NCBI GenBank assembly: GCA_012799645.1
Contig: JAAZKV010000023.1
Coordinates: 1 to 49,992, forward strand
Source of the DNA: Candidatus Iainarchaeum sp.
GTDB taxonomy: Archaea; Iainarchaeota; Iainarchaeia; Iainarchaeales; JAAZKV01
Length of the DNA: 49,992 nt
Direction of reading: 5' to 3'
The translations under genes were made by a program, and so were the position numbers. Under the pieces are notes generated by a model that worked only from the letters and a program-made list of their open reading frames with translations, searched no databases and was not told the origin of the DNA. Below are positions 8,034-15,917 of this stretch, piece by piece. Numbering within the stretch: position 1 is the stretch's first letter; every line of letters begins with the position of its first letter.

Positions 8034-8441
8034 ATGAAATGCGCAATAACTGAAAATACTAATATCCAATCAACTCCAAAAGATTTAGTTGAAATACACT
8101 TAGTGAGACCAATAAAAAAAGAAAAAATAGAGTGGTTGCTAAATAATAGAGCAATAAAAAAAATAACTCTATCTTCTTCATGCTTAAAAAGACTTCCAAA
8201 AAAAACCCAAAAAAAAATAAAAGAAAAAGGAATAACTATCAGTATTGAAAAAAGAAGAGGAAGACCAATTGGTCTATCTTTTGAAAAAATAAAAGAAATA
8301 ATTGAACTTAGAAAAGATTACCAAAGTATTAGAGATATTGAAAGAATTACTGATGTTCCAAAATCAACAATACATTATTTGTTAAAATATGCGGACAGAA
8401 AAAAAATAAAAAAAGGAAACACTGTCATTTATTTAAAATAA
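8034..8441 (+). CDS. Small DNA-binding protein with a Hin-recombinase-like HTH
   Basis: A 135-residue protein. The C-terminal half has RRGRPIGLSFEKIKEI, an AT-hook-like GRP arm leading into a helix-turn-helix (DYQSIRDIERITDVPKSTIHYLL). This arrangement resembles the DNA-binding domain of Hin-type serine recombinases, where GRPR enters the minor groove. The N-terminal 75 residues are short alpha/beta and show no serine-recombinase catalytic domain, so it is probably a regulator or architectural factor and not a recombinase. It follows the PHP gene by 36 bp. In a genome this AT-rich, a minor-groove arm could bind widely. Function is inference. Confidence 0.7.
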   Translation: MKCAITENTNIQSTPKDLVEIHLVRPIKKEKIEWLLNNRAIKKITLSSSCLKRLPKKTQKKIKEKGITISIEKRRGRPIGLSFEKIKEIIELRKDYQSIRDIERITDVPKSTIHYLLKYADRKKIKKGNTVIYLK

Positions 8442-8503
8442 AAAAAACTATTAAAAACAAAAACCATTAGAGAATAAACAATAAGAAATAATTATTAAAA
8501 AAA

Positions 8504-9481
8504 TTAATGAAGTAATTTTTTTCTAATAATACCCAAACAATTATTTTTCACGATTTTTTCACTAGCGTTTCCTTTCCACATCGCAGCACCAGAGTGTCCA
8601 CCAATTTCTCCACCCAAATTTTTTTGTAACTCTTTCAACAAATCATTAACTAAATTAAAATTGTTTTTTTCTTTAAAATAAGAATCAGCCCTACAAGAAA
8701 GAATTGAAGAATTTTCTTTTTCACTAATTCCATAAACAAGCGAAACATCAGCCCCTAAAGAAAGCAATTTTGTTGCCGCTGCCCCTTGAAAAAAAGAAAC
8801 ATTACTAAACGCTATTATAAAATCATTAATTTCAAAAATTTCGGCCCTTTGCGCAGTTTTAAGAAAAGCTAATTTTTTTCCCTTATCCATTTTATTCTTT
8901 GTAAACAAAAGAATTTCGTTATAACTTTTATTTGAGTGGGTTAAGCAAAAAGAAAAATCGCTAAACAATTCTTTGTCCCCAACAATAAAATGCCCTGTAT
9001 CTTCAATCATACCGACACAAGCATAAAAAAACATTTTTTCATTAAAATCTTTTTTAAACAAATTAAACAACACTTGTGTAGTGGAGTGTTTATTACTGAC
9101 ACCTATTTTTGATGTATCAATACTTCTTTTTTCAACTACGTGATGGTCAAACGAAACTACTTCAAACGATTTTTGTTTTTGTAAAATAGTGAATTGCTCT
9201 CTTAGTTTTCCTAATTGATCATAATCATTAAAATCTAGCAAAAATATTTGATCATATTTTTTTAAATTTGGAGAAGTAATGAATTTTATTTTTTGTTTTT
9301 TTGCAAAAGCACTTGCTTGTTCATTTATGTGAGAAGGAACAGCAATTTCGCTATCAATGTTTTTTTGTTTTAACAATAATTGTAGTATTGCTGATGCGGA
9401 AATCGCGTCAAGATCGGCATTTTCGTGACAAAGGAGTAAAATGTTTTTGTTTTTGTATTTTGAGAAATTGAATTTAGCCAT
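8504..9481 (-). CDS. DHH/DHHA1-family phosphoesterase
   Basis: Predicted Mn-dependent phosphoesterase or nanoRNase/RecJ-like enzyme. DHH motifs are clear: HENADLDAISAS near the N-terminus (motif I), LLDFND (motif II), SFDHHVVEK (motif III) and EDTGHF; the C-terminal DHHA1 domain ends with GGEIGGHSGAAMWKG. Archaeal members include RecJ-like and oligoribonuclease-like enzymes, and the substrate here is open. The longest frame starts at 9511, but the extra residues are unlike the family; ATG 9481 (MAKFNFSKY) with GGTAAAA ahead of it is preferred, giving about 325 residues. It is the last gene of the exosome/prefoldin block, a position a DHH protein also holds in other archaea. Confidence 0.85.
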   Translation of the reverse strand: MAKFNFSKYKNKNILLLCHENADLDAISASAILQLLLKQKNIDSEIAVPSHINEQASAFAKKQKIKFITSPNLKKYDQIFLLDFNDYDQLGKLREQFTILQKQKSFEVVSFDHHVVEKRSIDTSKIGVSNKHSTTQVLFNLFKKDFNEKMFFYACVGMIEDTGHFIVGDKELFSDFSFCLTHSNKSYNEILLFTKNKMDKGKKLAFLKTAQRAEIFEINDFIIAFSNVSFFQGAAATKLLSLGADVSLVYGISEKENSSILSCRADSYFKEKNNFNLVNDLLKELQKNLGGEIGGHSGAAMWKGNASEKIVKNNCLGIIRKKLLH

Positions 9482-9539
9482 TTTTACCATTATAAAATGG
9501 CTAAAACCCATTATTATTCTTTACTGAAAAAAGATAATT

Positions 9540-9911
9540 TTATTTTTTTGATTTTTTTTCTTTTTTCTCATCACTACTTTCTTCTTTTTCTGTTCCTTCA
9601 ATTTTTGCTTTTAGTGAATTCAATTTTTTTAGTAAAGATTCTTCTTGCTTTTCAACTGTTTTTAGTTTTAGTTCAAAACTTTCTTTTCTTTCTTGTGTTT
9701 CTTTTTTCATTTCCTCAACTGTTTTTGGCACAAGTAAATTTCCAACAGCTTTGTAAACTTTTGTTTCTTTTGTTTTTGATAATTCTTCAAGTGAAGCTTT
9801 CATTATTTCTATTTGTATAGATAATTGTTGTTTTTGAGAAGAAATTGTCATCAATAATTTTCTATCCCTTTCAAACTCCATAATTAATACTCTTTTATCC
9901 TCTTTACTCAT
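9540..9911 (-). CDS. pfdB: Prefoldin beta subunit
   Basis: Beta subunit of the hexameric prefoldin (GimC) chaperone, which holds unfolded proteins and passes them to the thermosome. The 123-residue protein has the usual two-helix coiled coil with a beta hairpin between (KVYKAVGNLLVPKTVEEM at about residues 50-67), the strongest family signature. The tail is a charged Lys/Glu/Ser run that looks disordered and is longer than usual. The ATG directly follows the TGA of pcc1 with no base between, and GGAGGAATT just upstream, inside the end of pcc1, is the ribosome binding site. Pcc1 next to prefoldin beta is a standard archaeal arrangement. Confidence 0.92.
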   Translation of the reverse strand: MSKEDKRVLIMEFERDRKLLMTISSQKQQLSIQIEIMKASLEELSKTKETKVYKAVGNLLVPKTVEEMKKETQERKESFELKLKTVEKQEESLLKKLNSLKAKIEGTEKEESSDEKKEKKSKK

Positions 9912-10145
9912 TCATAATTCCTCCAATTCTTGAAATAAAATTAATGGCTTAAGTATTGAGTTAAGCGAAGCTCTTAAAGCTGTTTTGTCCACTGCTGATA
10001 TTTTTATATTTAAAGAATTTTTTTTTAAAAAAATCTTTGTTTGGCTTCTTTGATAACTCTCCATAAGCTCGGGTTTTATTGATTTAAAAAAACCTGTTGC
10101 TTGATTTTTTGAATCAAAAGCAACATCAATATCTAAAAAATACAT
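9912..10145 (-). CDS. pcc1: KEOPS complex subunit Pcc1
   Basis: Small dimerising subunit of KEOPS, which makes t6A37 in ANN-decoding tRNAs. The protein has a DIDVAFDS strand, a helix with FKSIKPEL, and the family hallmark KISAVDKTALRASLNSILKPL. The start is uncertain. A GTG at 10175 gives 87 residues, while ATG 10145 gives 77, has GTGAGAGAA upstream and fits the normal beginning of the Pcc1 fold, so it is preferred. It sits between rpo12 and prefoldin beta; its TGA touches the prefoldin ATG. Other KEOPS subunits (Kae1, Bud32, Cgi121) are not in this window. Confidence 0.85.
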   Translation of the reverse strand: MYFLDIDVAFDSKNQATGFFKSIKPELMESYQRSQTKIFLKKNSLNIKISAVDKTALRASLNSILKPLILFQELEEL

Positions 10146-10187
10146 TTCTCTCACAATAATTAGAAATTGATCCACTCATTAATTTTA

Positions 10188-10322
10188 TTAATCCGCTTTC
10201 ACTGTTTTTGAAATTGGTTCTCTTAATTTGTATAATATTCTATAACCACATGAAGGACATCTCACTAATCCTTCATAAACATTTTGAACTTCTGTTCCAC
10301 ACTTTGCACACTTATATGCCAT
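10188..10322 (-). CDS. rpoP: DNA-directed RNA polymerase subunit Rpo12 (subunit P)
   Basis: A 44-residue zinc-ribbon protein beginning MAYKCAKCGTEV. Four cysteines in two CxxC pairs (residues 5/8 and 22/25, the second as RCPSCGYRILYK) bind one zinc. The RCPSCGYRILYKLREP segment is the hallmark of archaeal Rpo12/eukaryotic Rpb12, which helps assemble the Rpo3/Rpo10 platform of RNA polymerase. Length is normal. It lies between eL43 and pcc1 in the superoperon, its usual archaeal position. About 100 bp of pure AT repeats separates it from the eL43 stop. Confidence 0.93.
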   Translation of the reverse strand: MAYKCAKCGTEVQNVYEGLVRCPSCGYRILYKLREPISKTVKAD

Positions 10323-10420
10323 ACACTCACCCACATAATTAATAATTTATTTTTAAAAATTTATATTTTAATTATTTATTTTTTAATTATTTATTTTTTA
10401 AAAATTTATTATTTAATTAT

Positions 10421-10762
10421 TTATTCTTTAATTGCTTCTGCTATTTCTTTTTCCATTCCTGAAATGTCTTCACTTGTTTGTATTAATTCTTTCGATCCTT
10501 CAACAAAGTTTTTTTGAGAAACCATTTTTTTGATTGATTTTCCTATTAGTGTTTCTGCTTCATAAGCCCCACCGGTGAATTTTGCTTTGCATTTTTTACA
10601 AACAAAAAGCCCTGCAGCGATTCTTTTTATTGTTAAAAAACTACAAAAAGGACAACTTGTTGGTTTGTTTTTTCTTTCTTCAACTTTTAACACTCTTTTT
10701 CTAATACCTACTCCATATCTTTCCTTGAATCTTCCTGTAGAACCAACTTTTTTTGTACTCAT
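10421..10762 (-). CDS. rpl37ae: Ribosomal protein eL43 (L37Ae)
   Basis: Zinc-ribbon protein of the large ribosomal subunit. The N-terminus STKKVGSTGRFKERYGVGIRKRV is the classic L37Ae sequence. Zinc ligands are C37/C40 (CPFC) and C55/C58 (CKKC), followed by the family's FTGGAY motif. At 113 residues it is longer than the usual 70-90, with an acidic/mixed helical tail that appears lineage-specific. It begins a transcript: CTTTAAAAAG (minus strand, 10827-10836) lies 65 bp upstream in the gap after rrp42, so eL43, rpo12, pcc1 and pfdB may have their own promoter. Confidence 0.93.
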   Translation of the reverse strand: MSTKKVGSTGRFKERYGVGIRKRVLKVEERKNKPTSCPFCSFLTIKRIAAGLFVCKKCKAKFTGGAYEAETLIGKSIKKMVSQKNFVEGSKELIQTSEDISGMEKEIAEAIKE

Positions 10763-10826
10763 AAAAATCGCTCACCTAAACTAATCAAAACATTCCATTA
10801 TTATTACATAAATATCAAAAAGAAAG

Positions 10827-10836
10827 CTTTTTAAAG
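10827..10836 (-). promoter_or_regulatory. Probable TATA/BRE element ahead of eL43
   Basis: CTTTTTAAAG on the plus strand reads CTTTAAAAAG on the minus strand. It lies in the 197-bp spacer between rrp42 and eL43, 65 bp from the eL43 ATG. The same 10-mer occurs ahead of psmA and L10e, and near matches lie ahead of eL15, aIF5A and top6B. Confidence 0.5.
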
Positions 10837-10959
10837 ATGCTTTGTTAAAGAAAAAATGCAAAAGACAAAATCAAGTTTTTTGCTTAATTTTGTCCCCTTT
10901 TTTTCTAATTTTTTGTATTTGTTACTTTATTTATTTTCTTCTCATTTTTTTATTTATTT

Positions 10960-11763
10960 TTATTTTTTTCCAACCATTTTTAGGAGTTTTTTTCTTGTTT
11001 CATTCGCTACTTTGAATCCGGTGTCTATCATGTAATTTACTTCTTCTAAAGTAAATGATCCTCCAACTCCTTTTTGCATTGCACTCATGAATCCATCATC
11101 TGTTGTTGCTACTGAAAATCGTGCTTCTGCTGCTTTTTCTTCTATGTATGTTGGATCAACTAATATTCTTCCACCAACTTTTACAAAAGTTGTTAATAGT
11201 GGAATTCTTTTTAGTTCAATTTTTCCTGCATACTCTTGTTTCACGATTCTGTTCTCTTCGTCAAGTTTTGGGATTTTTGCGTTCAAAAATGAAGCAATTC
11301 CTGCAATACTTCCTGCATCAAACAAATTTCCGTCACTATTCACTGCGTAAAAGTCAAAAAATGCAACAAACGCTGCTTCTCCTTCTTTTATGCAAAGTTT
11401 TGTGAAATCAATTGCTTTACTTTCTCTTAACCCTCTATCCACCACTCTTGCTACTTCTATTTCATCCATTGATGGTGGTCCGTACTCGTAATCCCCGTGA
11501 GCTAGTGGTAGTAATTCTGCTCCAACACTAATAGCTCCTTCGTTTGGATTGTCAGGATAGGGTTTATCAACTAACATTTTGATTCCACTAATCACTTGTG
11601 TTTCTCCAAGTTGAACGATTGCTGAACCTTCAGCGTTCTCAAATTTGTTTAGAGTAATTGTGAAATCTCTCATTTCATCAAGTGCTCTACCATCAACTCT
11701 TTTTCCAACCCTTGCTAACTCTATTACTTTCGATATATCATATTCTAAAACAGTTGATCTCAT
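10960..11763 (-). CDS. rrp42: Exosome subunit Rrp42
   Basis: Non-catalytic RNase PH-fold subunit of the archaeal exosome; it alternates with Rrp41 to form the hexameric ring that degrades and tails RNA 3' ends. The N-terminal GKRVDGRALDEMRDFTI is the RNase PH start signature, followed by GSAIVQLGETQVISGIK, LLPLAHGDYEYGPP and VVDRGLRES. Length 267 residues is typical. Its ATG overlaps the rrp41 stop by 4 bp (ATGA), showing translational coupling. Rrp41/Rrp42 pairing is universal in archaea with an exosome. Confidence 0.95.
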   Translation of the reverse strand: MRSTVLEYDISKVIELARVGKRVDGRALDEMRDFTITLNKFENAEGSAIVQLGETQVISGIKMLVDKPYPDNPNEGAISVGAELLPLAHGDYEYGPPSMDEIEVARVVDRGLRESKAIDFTKLCIKEGEAAFVAFFDFYAVNSDGNLFDAGSIAGIASFLNAKIPKLDEENRIVKQEYAGKIELKRIPLLTTFVKVGGRILVDPTYIEEKAAEARFSVATTDDGFMSAMQKGVGGSFTLEEVNYMIDTGFKVANETRKKLLKMVGKK

Positions 11764-12641
11764 TTTCTCACCTTCTTTGATTTACTATCTTTACCTTTTT
11801 TTTCGGTTTTTGATTCTTTTTCTTTTTTATCAACTTTATCAACTTTTTTTTCTAACACAACTTCTTTTTTTGTGTTTTTTTCTACACCAACTGCTTTCTC
11901 TACTGCTTTTTTGTTTAATTCTTCAACAGTAAATCTTTCTGTTAATGCTTTCTTTTGCACTTCATACACTTGTTGGCAACCTTTTATCCCAAGTGCTGCA
12001 ACAGCATCCCATTCTTTTCTTGTCAACAAACCATCCATTTGGAGTAAAACTATTTCTCCAGTAGTTGGCATTATTGCTAATGGCACATCAACTGCATCAG
12101 GCGCATCTTCTTCATCTTTGTTCAAATCAAGAACAATTTCGTTAAACGCTTTTCCTACTCCAACAGCTGATACTAAATCCCTCATTGGAATTCCAGCATC
12201 CGCTAATGCACAAGCAGCTGCTGTTAAACAAGCAACTCTTGACCCCGCATTAGAATCAGCAACTTCAACCATTACTGCAATCTCTGTGTTAGGGAACTGG
12301 TTAACGAAAACTACTTTTTCTAGAGCTTCTGATAAAACTTTTGAAATTTCGTGATCTCTTCTATTAGGCCCTGGTCTTTTTCTATCAGGCACACTAAACG
12401 AAGCCATTCTGTACACTGCTTTTATTACTGCTTTGTAAGGGTTTTGGGTGTGCTTTGGTAAAGCTTCTCTTGGTCCATACACTGCAGCATACACTTTGTT
12501 TTGCCCCCACTCTAAATACGCAGAACCATCCGCGTTAGGGATTACTCCCACTTTGATACTCAATGGTCGTATTTCATCCATTTTTCTTCCATCAAGTCTT
12601 TTTTTTGTTTTTTTATAATCTATTACTTCTTCTTTACTCAT
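11760..12641 (-). CDS. rrp41: Exosome subunit Rrp41 (catalytic)
   Basis: Catalytic phosphorolytic subunit of the archaeal exosome. RRLDGRKMDEIRPLSIKVGV opens the RNase PH fold; the phosphate/RNA-binding SVPDRKRPGPNRRDHEISKVL segment and the DVPLAIMPTTGEIVLLQMDG region, which includes the catalytic Asp, are present. The RNase PH core ends near residue 245 and is followed by about 45 Lys/Glu/Ser-rich residues (repeated KK, EKK, SKK), an unusual tail. The start overlaps the rrp4 stop by 8 bp and the stop overlaps rrp42 by 4 bp, so Rrp4-Rrp41-Rrp42 is a tightly coupled set. Confidence 0.95.
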   Translation of the reverse strand: MSKEEVIDYKKTKKRLDGRKMDEIRPLSIKVGVIPNADGSAYLEWGQNKVYAAVYGPREALPKHTQNPYKAVIKAVYRMASFSVPDRKRPGPNRRDHEISKVLSEALEKVVFVNQFPNTEIAVMVEVADSNAGSRVACLTAAACALADAGIPMRDLVSAVGVGKAFNEIVLDLNKDEEDAPDAVDVPLAIMPTTGEIVLLQMDGLLTRKEWDAVAALGIKGCQQVYEVQKKALTERFTVEELNKKAVEKAVGVEKNTKKEVVLEKKVDKVDKKEKESKTEKKGKDSKSKKVRK

Positions 12642-13356
12642 TTAATTCACCTACATTAGAATAATCTATTACTTCGCTTTCTTCTTCTATTACTTCACTT
12701 TCTTCAACTCTATTATTTCTTTGTTGATTGTATGGAAATTTTTCTTCAAGAGTTACTCCAAAAAAATCTTGGATAGCGTTTGTTAAATTATTTTTGTATG
12801 CGTTCTCTTCAATGAACGCGATTACTTTTTTTAACGACTCTATGTTTCCATTTCTTGCCCAAACTCTTCCATTTTTTCCTACAATTAATTCGCAACCTGT
12901 TCCTTTTTTTAGGATTTCAAGCATTGAACCATTTTTTCCGATCAATCTTGGTGATCTAACTGGAACAACTTCAAATACTTCTCCTCCAATTAGTCTTCTT
13001 GGAAAAATCAAATTAGCTTCTTTTAGTTCATCAACTGATTCTACTTTCGCTAACACTAGGTCTCCAACTCTAAGTTGATCTCTTATTGCTTTTGTTGGAA
13101 TAAAAGAATCTACACTTGCATTCAAATTAATTCCATACCCTGCAAAAACCACTCTTGTCACCACACCAATAACCACATCATCAGGTTTTGGCAAATACTT
13201 TCCTTCTAGTGGGACAACACTAGCTTGATCCTTACTAACATCGGATACTCCTAGAACTTTTGCGTATATTTTTCCATTCGCAACAAAGACATTACTGCCA
13301 AGTCGCTTTCTTTCCTCGGAGATCAACTCTCCAGGAACCACTATTTTTTTACTCAT
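12634..13356 (-). CDS. rrp4: Exosome RNA-binding cap subunit Rrp4
   Basis: RNA-binding cap protein that sits on the Rrp41/Rrp42 ring and recruits substrates. Three regions are visible: an N-terminal domain starting KIVVPGELISEE, an S1 domain around GDLVLAKVESVDELKEANL, and a KH domain with RSPRLIGKNGSMLEILKKGTGCELIVGKNG. A Glu-rich tail with a repeated ESEVIEEES pattern follows. Length 240 is normal. It overlaps rrp41 by 8 bp and lies 61 bp downstream of SBDS, separated by AT-rich sequence. Confidence 0.95.
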   Translation of the reverse strand: MSKKIVVPGELISEERKRLGSNVFVANGKIYAKVLGVSDVSKDQASVVPLEGKYLPKPDDVVIGVVTRVVFAGYGINLNASVDSFIPTKAIRDQLRVGDLVLAKVESVDELKEANLIFPRRLIGGEVFEVVPVRSPRLIGKNGSMLEILKKGTGCELIVGKNGRVWARNGNIESLKKVIAFIEENAYKNNLTNAIQDFFGVTLEEKFPYNQQRNNRVEESEVIEEESEVIDYSNVGELNE

Positions 13357-13416
13357 CTATTCACCTTCTTAAAAATAAATTTTAATATTATTTTTAACTT
13401 TTTATTCAACTATTTT

Positions 13417-14109
13417 TTATTCAATTATTTTTACTATTACTTCCCCTTTTGTTATTGAGTTTAATTCATTTAGTAAATCTTGTTTCATCCCTGCTGGTAA
13501 AAAAAATTCTGCAGCGAGCGAACCATCATTTAACCAATCTTCTTTTTTTAATTCAAATTTGTGAATAATGCTTGATGCTCTTCCTGCGTATTGTGTTGGA
13601 ACTTTAATTGCGAAATGTATTTTTTCTAAAGAAATTGGAATTATTGGTCTTAGTGCGGCAACGATTTGGGTTACTTGTTCTTCTGAACTCTTAAAAGCGT
13701 CAATATTTATTTTTGCTTGCTCCATCGCGTTCTCAATTCTAATTGGAGGGGGAGGGGTTTTTGTTTGAGGATTCATTGCATTTCTTGAAATGAACGAAAT
13801 TATTTCCGCTCTCTTTTTTTCTTGCATTTGTTTTCTTTGCTCTGTGGTTAATTGTACTTCCCCGTCTTTTATTATTTTATAAGCAACTATTTTCATATCA
13901 GTTGAACCGAAAACTTTTGTTATGTGTTCTGGACTAGCGAGATCGCCTGCTCTAACATCTTTAAACACTTGATTTGTTGCAAGAAGTTTATCCAATTCAA
14001 TATTTTTTCCTTGTTTTACTTGCATTGCAAAATCGGGATCAACTCTTATCTCAAATTTGTGACCGAATTTTTCTAATCTTGCAATAACTGAATCATCCAA
14101 ACTAACCAT
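13417..14109 (-). CDS. sdo1: SBDS family ribosome maturation protein
   Basis: Archaeal homologue of SBDS/Sdo1, which helps release the anti-association factor (aIF6) from the 50S subunit. The three-domain pattern is present: DSVIARLEKFGHKFEIRVDPD (FYSH domain), LATNQVFKDVRAGDLASPEHI, then a helical middle with TPPPPIRIENAM, and a ferredoxin-like C-terminal domain. The frame opens at 14145, but ATG 14109 has GTGAG five bases upstream and a TATA-like TTTAAAAAAA near 14150-14160 would place transcription start after 14145. The shorter 230-residue form also matches the family N-terminus (MVSLDDSV), so it is chosen. Confidence 0.93.
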   Translation of the reverse strand: MVSLDDSVIARLEKFGHKFEIRVDPDFAMQVKQGKNIELDKLLATNQVFKDVRAGDLASPEHITKVFGSTDMKIVAYKIIKDGEVQLTTEQRKQMQEKKRAEIISFISRNAMNPQTKTPPPPIRIENAMEQAKINIDAFKSSEEQVTQIVAALRPIIPISLEKIHFAIKVPTQYAGRASSIIHKFELKKEDWLNDGSLAAEFFLPAGMKQDLLNELNSITKGEVIVKIIE

Positions 14110-14172
14110 AACACTCACTTTATTTATTTTTCTCTTTTTCTTCAATCGTATTTTTTTAAACTAGTTTTTACT

Positions 14173-14199
14173 CCAACTTTCTTTTTCCCTAAAAGTTGG
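14173..14199. repeat. Inverted repeat between psmA and SBDS
   Basis: CCAACTTT (14173-14180) is the exact reverse complement of AAAGTTGG (14192-14199), with an 11-bp loop. It lies downstream of the psmA stop and just upstream of the SBDS TATA-like box. It could be an RNA hairpin ending the psmA transcript or an operator for SBDS. No T-run follows on the minus strand, which argues against a simple intrinsic terminator. Confidence 0.5.
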
Positions 14200-14251
14200 G
14201 ACTAAATCGAACTTCAACAAAACAAAAAAAAAGGTATTAAAAAATTCATCC

Positions 14252-14968
14252 TCACTTAAATAATTGTTTTGTTGCTTGTTCTGATAAAAATCTAAATCCG
14301 TTCGCATCAACTATTGCGAACTCTACTCTATCCATTGATATTTTTTCTTTTTCGGTCATACTTTTTTCTAAAGCTTTGTAAGCTAAAGCCATTGCTTTTT
14401 CCATTGATAATCCTTCTTTGTATTCTTTTTCAAACAAATCCATTGCTTTGTCTTTATTTCTTCCAACAGCAACCGCTTTGTATTGTGCTAAAGCACCACT
14501 AGGTTCTGTTTCAAACAAAGCTGGTCCTTTTTCATCAAATCCTGCAATAATAAATGCTACTCCAAATGGTCTAAGACCACCATATTGAGTGAATGCTTGT
14601 TTTGTTTCCGCAATTTCTTTTGCCATAACTTCTATTTGGATTGGTTCGGCATAAACCATTTTGTTTTCTTGTGCTTGTTTTCTAGCAATTCCAACAAGTC
14701 TTCTTGCATCCCCAACTAATCCTGCTGATAATACTCCAATGTGTTCATCCACTTTGAAAATTTTTTCTATAGAATCAGGTAAAACTAATTTTCCTTGAAT
14801 ATTTTTATCCGCTGCCAAAACTACTCCGCTAGCGTACAATACTCCAACTCCAATAGTTCCTTGTTCTACGATTTTTGAAGCATACTCTACTTGGTAAAGA
14901 CGTCCCTCTGGACTAAACATTGTTGATGCTTTATCATAAGCTGGAACTTTAGATTGCATTGGATACAT
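14252..14968 (-). CDS. psmA: Proteasome alpha subunit
   Basis: Alpha subunit forming the outer rings and gate of the archaeal 20S proteasome. The protein shows the alpha hallmark YDKASTMFSPEGRLYQVEYA (residues 11-30), including the YD-R gate region. The body carries GTIGVGVLYASGVVLAADK and FGVAFIIAGFDEKGPALFETEPSG, normal for the Ntn-hydrolase fold; alpha subunits have no catalytic Thr1. Length 238 is typical. It precedes SBDS as in other archaea. The beta subunit and the PAN/Cdc48 ATPase are not in this window. Confidence 0.95.
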   Translation of the reverse strand: MYPMQSKVPAYDKASTMFSPEGRLYQVEYASKIVEQGTIGVGVLYASGVVLAADKNIQGKLVLPDSIEKIFKVDEHIGVLSAGLVGDARRLVGIARKQAQENKMVYAEPIQIEVMAKEIAETKQAFTQYGGLRPFGVAFIIAGFDEKGPALFETEPSGALAQYKAVAVGRNKDKAMDLFEKEYKEGLSMEKAMALAYKALEKSMTEKEKISMDRVEFAIVDANGFRFLSEQATKQLFK

Positions 14969-15325
14969 AAAAATAACTCCTTACAAAAATTCTATAAAAA
15001 CAGAGAAAATCACTTTCCCCCCACTACCCTTATTTTCAATCTTCTTTTCAATATACTTTTCAATATACACTTGATAGACAATCTTTTTAAAGCTTGTTAA
15101 AACACAAAAAAATGAGGAAAAAAAGAATAAAAACGAATAAAAAAACAATGCAACAATAATAAAAAAAACAATATGGTAAAAATTAGTAAAAACTAATTAC
15201 TATTAAATTACTAATTTATCATTAATCACTAACTACCACTAATAACTAACCCTCATCAATTACTCTTTTTTCACTACTTACTCCCAATTAACTATTTTTT
15301 ATCATTAACTATTTTTTATCATTAA
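14969..15325. other. Spacer between pop5 and psmA
   Basis: About 357 bp without a gene. It contains CTTTTTAAAG at 15083-15092, the same 10-mer found ahead of eL43 and L10e and a plausible promoter element for psmA about 115 bp upstream of its ATG. Near the pop5 3' end, 15286-15341 holds three copies of a roughly 17-bp repeat ATTAACTATTTTTTATC. Both strands have stops throughout; no tRNA or structured RNA was seen. Confidence 0.7.
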
Positions 15326-15739
15326 CTATTTTTTATTAACTGATTTTGTCTCTTTAACTAATTTTTCCTCGTTTTCTACTCTTTTGGTAGTATCAAACCC
15401 GGCAAATTCTTTTATTGTTTTTATTGTACCTGAAGTGAGGAGAGGATTTATTATTACTTTTTTGTTTCTAATTTTTTCAATAAAAGCGGTTCCTGCAATT
15501 AGTTCAACTTCTTTTCCTCTCTTGCACTTTACAATTGCTTTGTTGTTTTTGTACAAAACGATTTTTGGATTAATTTCTGCAAGACCTTTTGAACCAAAAA
15601 AAGATAATAATTCTATCCAAAAACCAAAGTAAAAATCTTTTTCACCCAAATCCGCATTCAATACTTCAAAAAGCACATATCTTTTCTTGTCCCTATGCGC
15701 AGCAGGAATTGTTGCTTTCTTTGATTTTGTAATTTTCAT
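15326..15739 (-). CDS. rnp2: RNase P protein component 2 (Pop5/Rpp14 family)
   Basis: Protein subunit of archaeal RNase P, which removes tRNA 5' leaders; Pop5 pairs with Rpp30. Family features are KRYVLFEVL near the N-terminus, FWIELLSFFGSKGLAEINPKIVLY, then KAIVKCKRGKEVELIAGTAFIEKI and a final SGTIKTIKEF. The 137-residue length is slightly above average because of a charged tail. Start ATG has GGCGTG upstream. It lies two genes downstream of eL15, next to its partner Rpp30, across a 178-bp T-rich spacer. The best alternative reading is none; the match is clear. Confidence 0.9.
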   Translation of the reverse strand: MKITKSKKATIPAAHRDKKRYVLFEVLNADLGEKDFYFGFWIELLSFFGSKGLAEINPKIVLYKNNKAIVKCKRGKEVELIAGTAFIEKIRNKKVIINPLLTSGTIKTIKEFAGFDTTKRVENEEKLVKETKSVNKK

Positions 15740-15917
15740 AAAAAAAACACGCCTTTAATTAATTTCAAAAAATCATTTTTTAATTTTTTAAATTTTTATT
15801 TTTATTTTTTTAAATTTTTGTTTTGTTTTTTTCAACCCACCCTTTATTTTTATTACCCTATTTTTTAAATTTTAAATTTTAAATTTTTTATTTGTTTTTT
15901 TCATTTTGTTTTTTTCT

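Noticed and set aside
8034-8441. Serine recombinase or remnant insertion element
   Set aside because: Only the DNA-binding domain is visible; no catalytic serine region, terminal repeats or target-site duplication.
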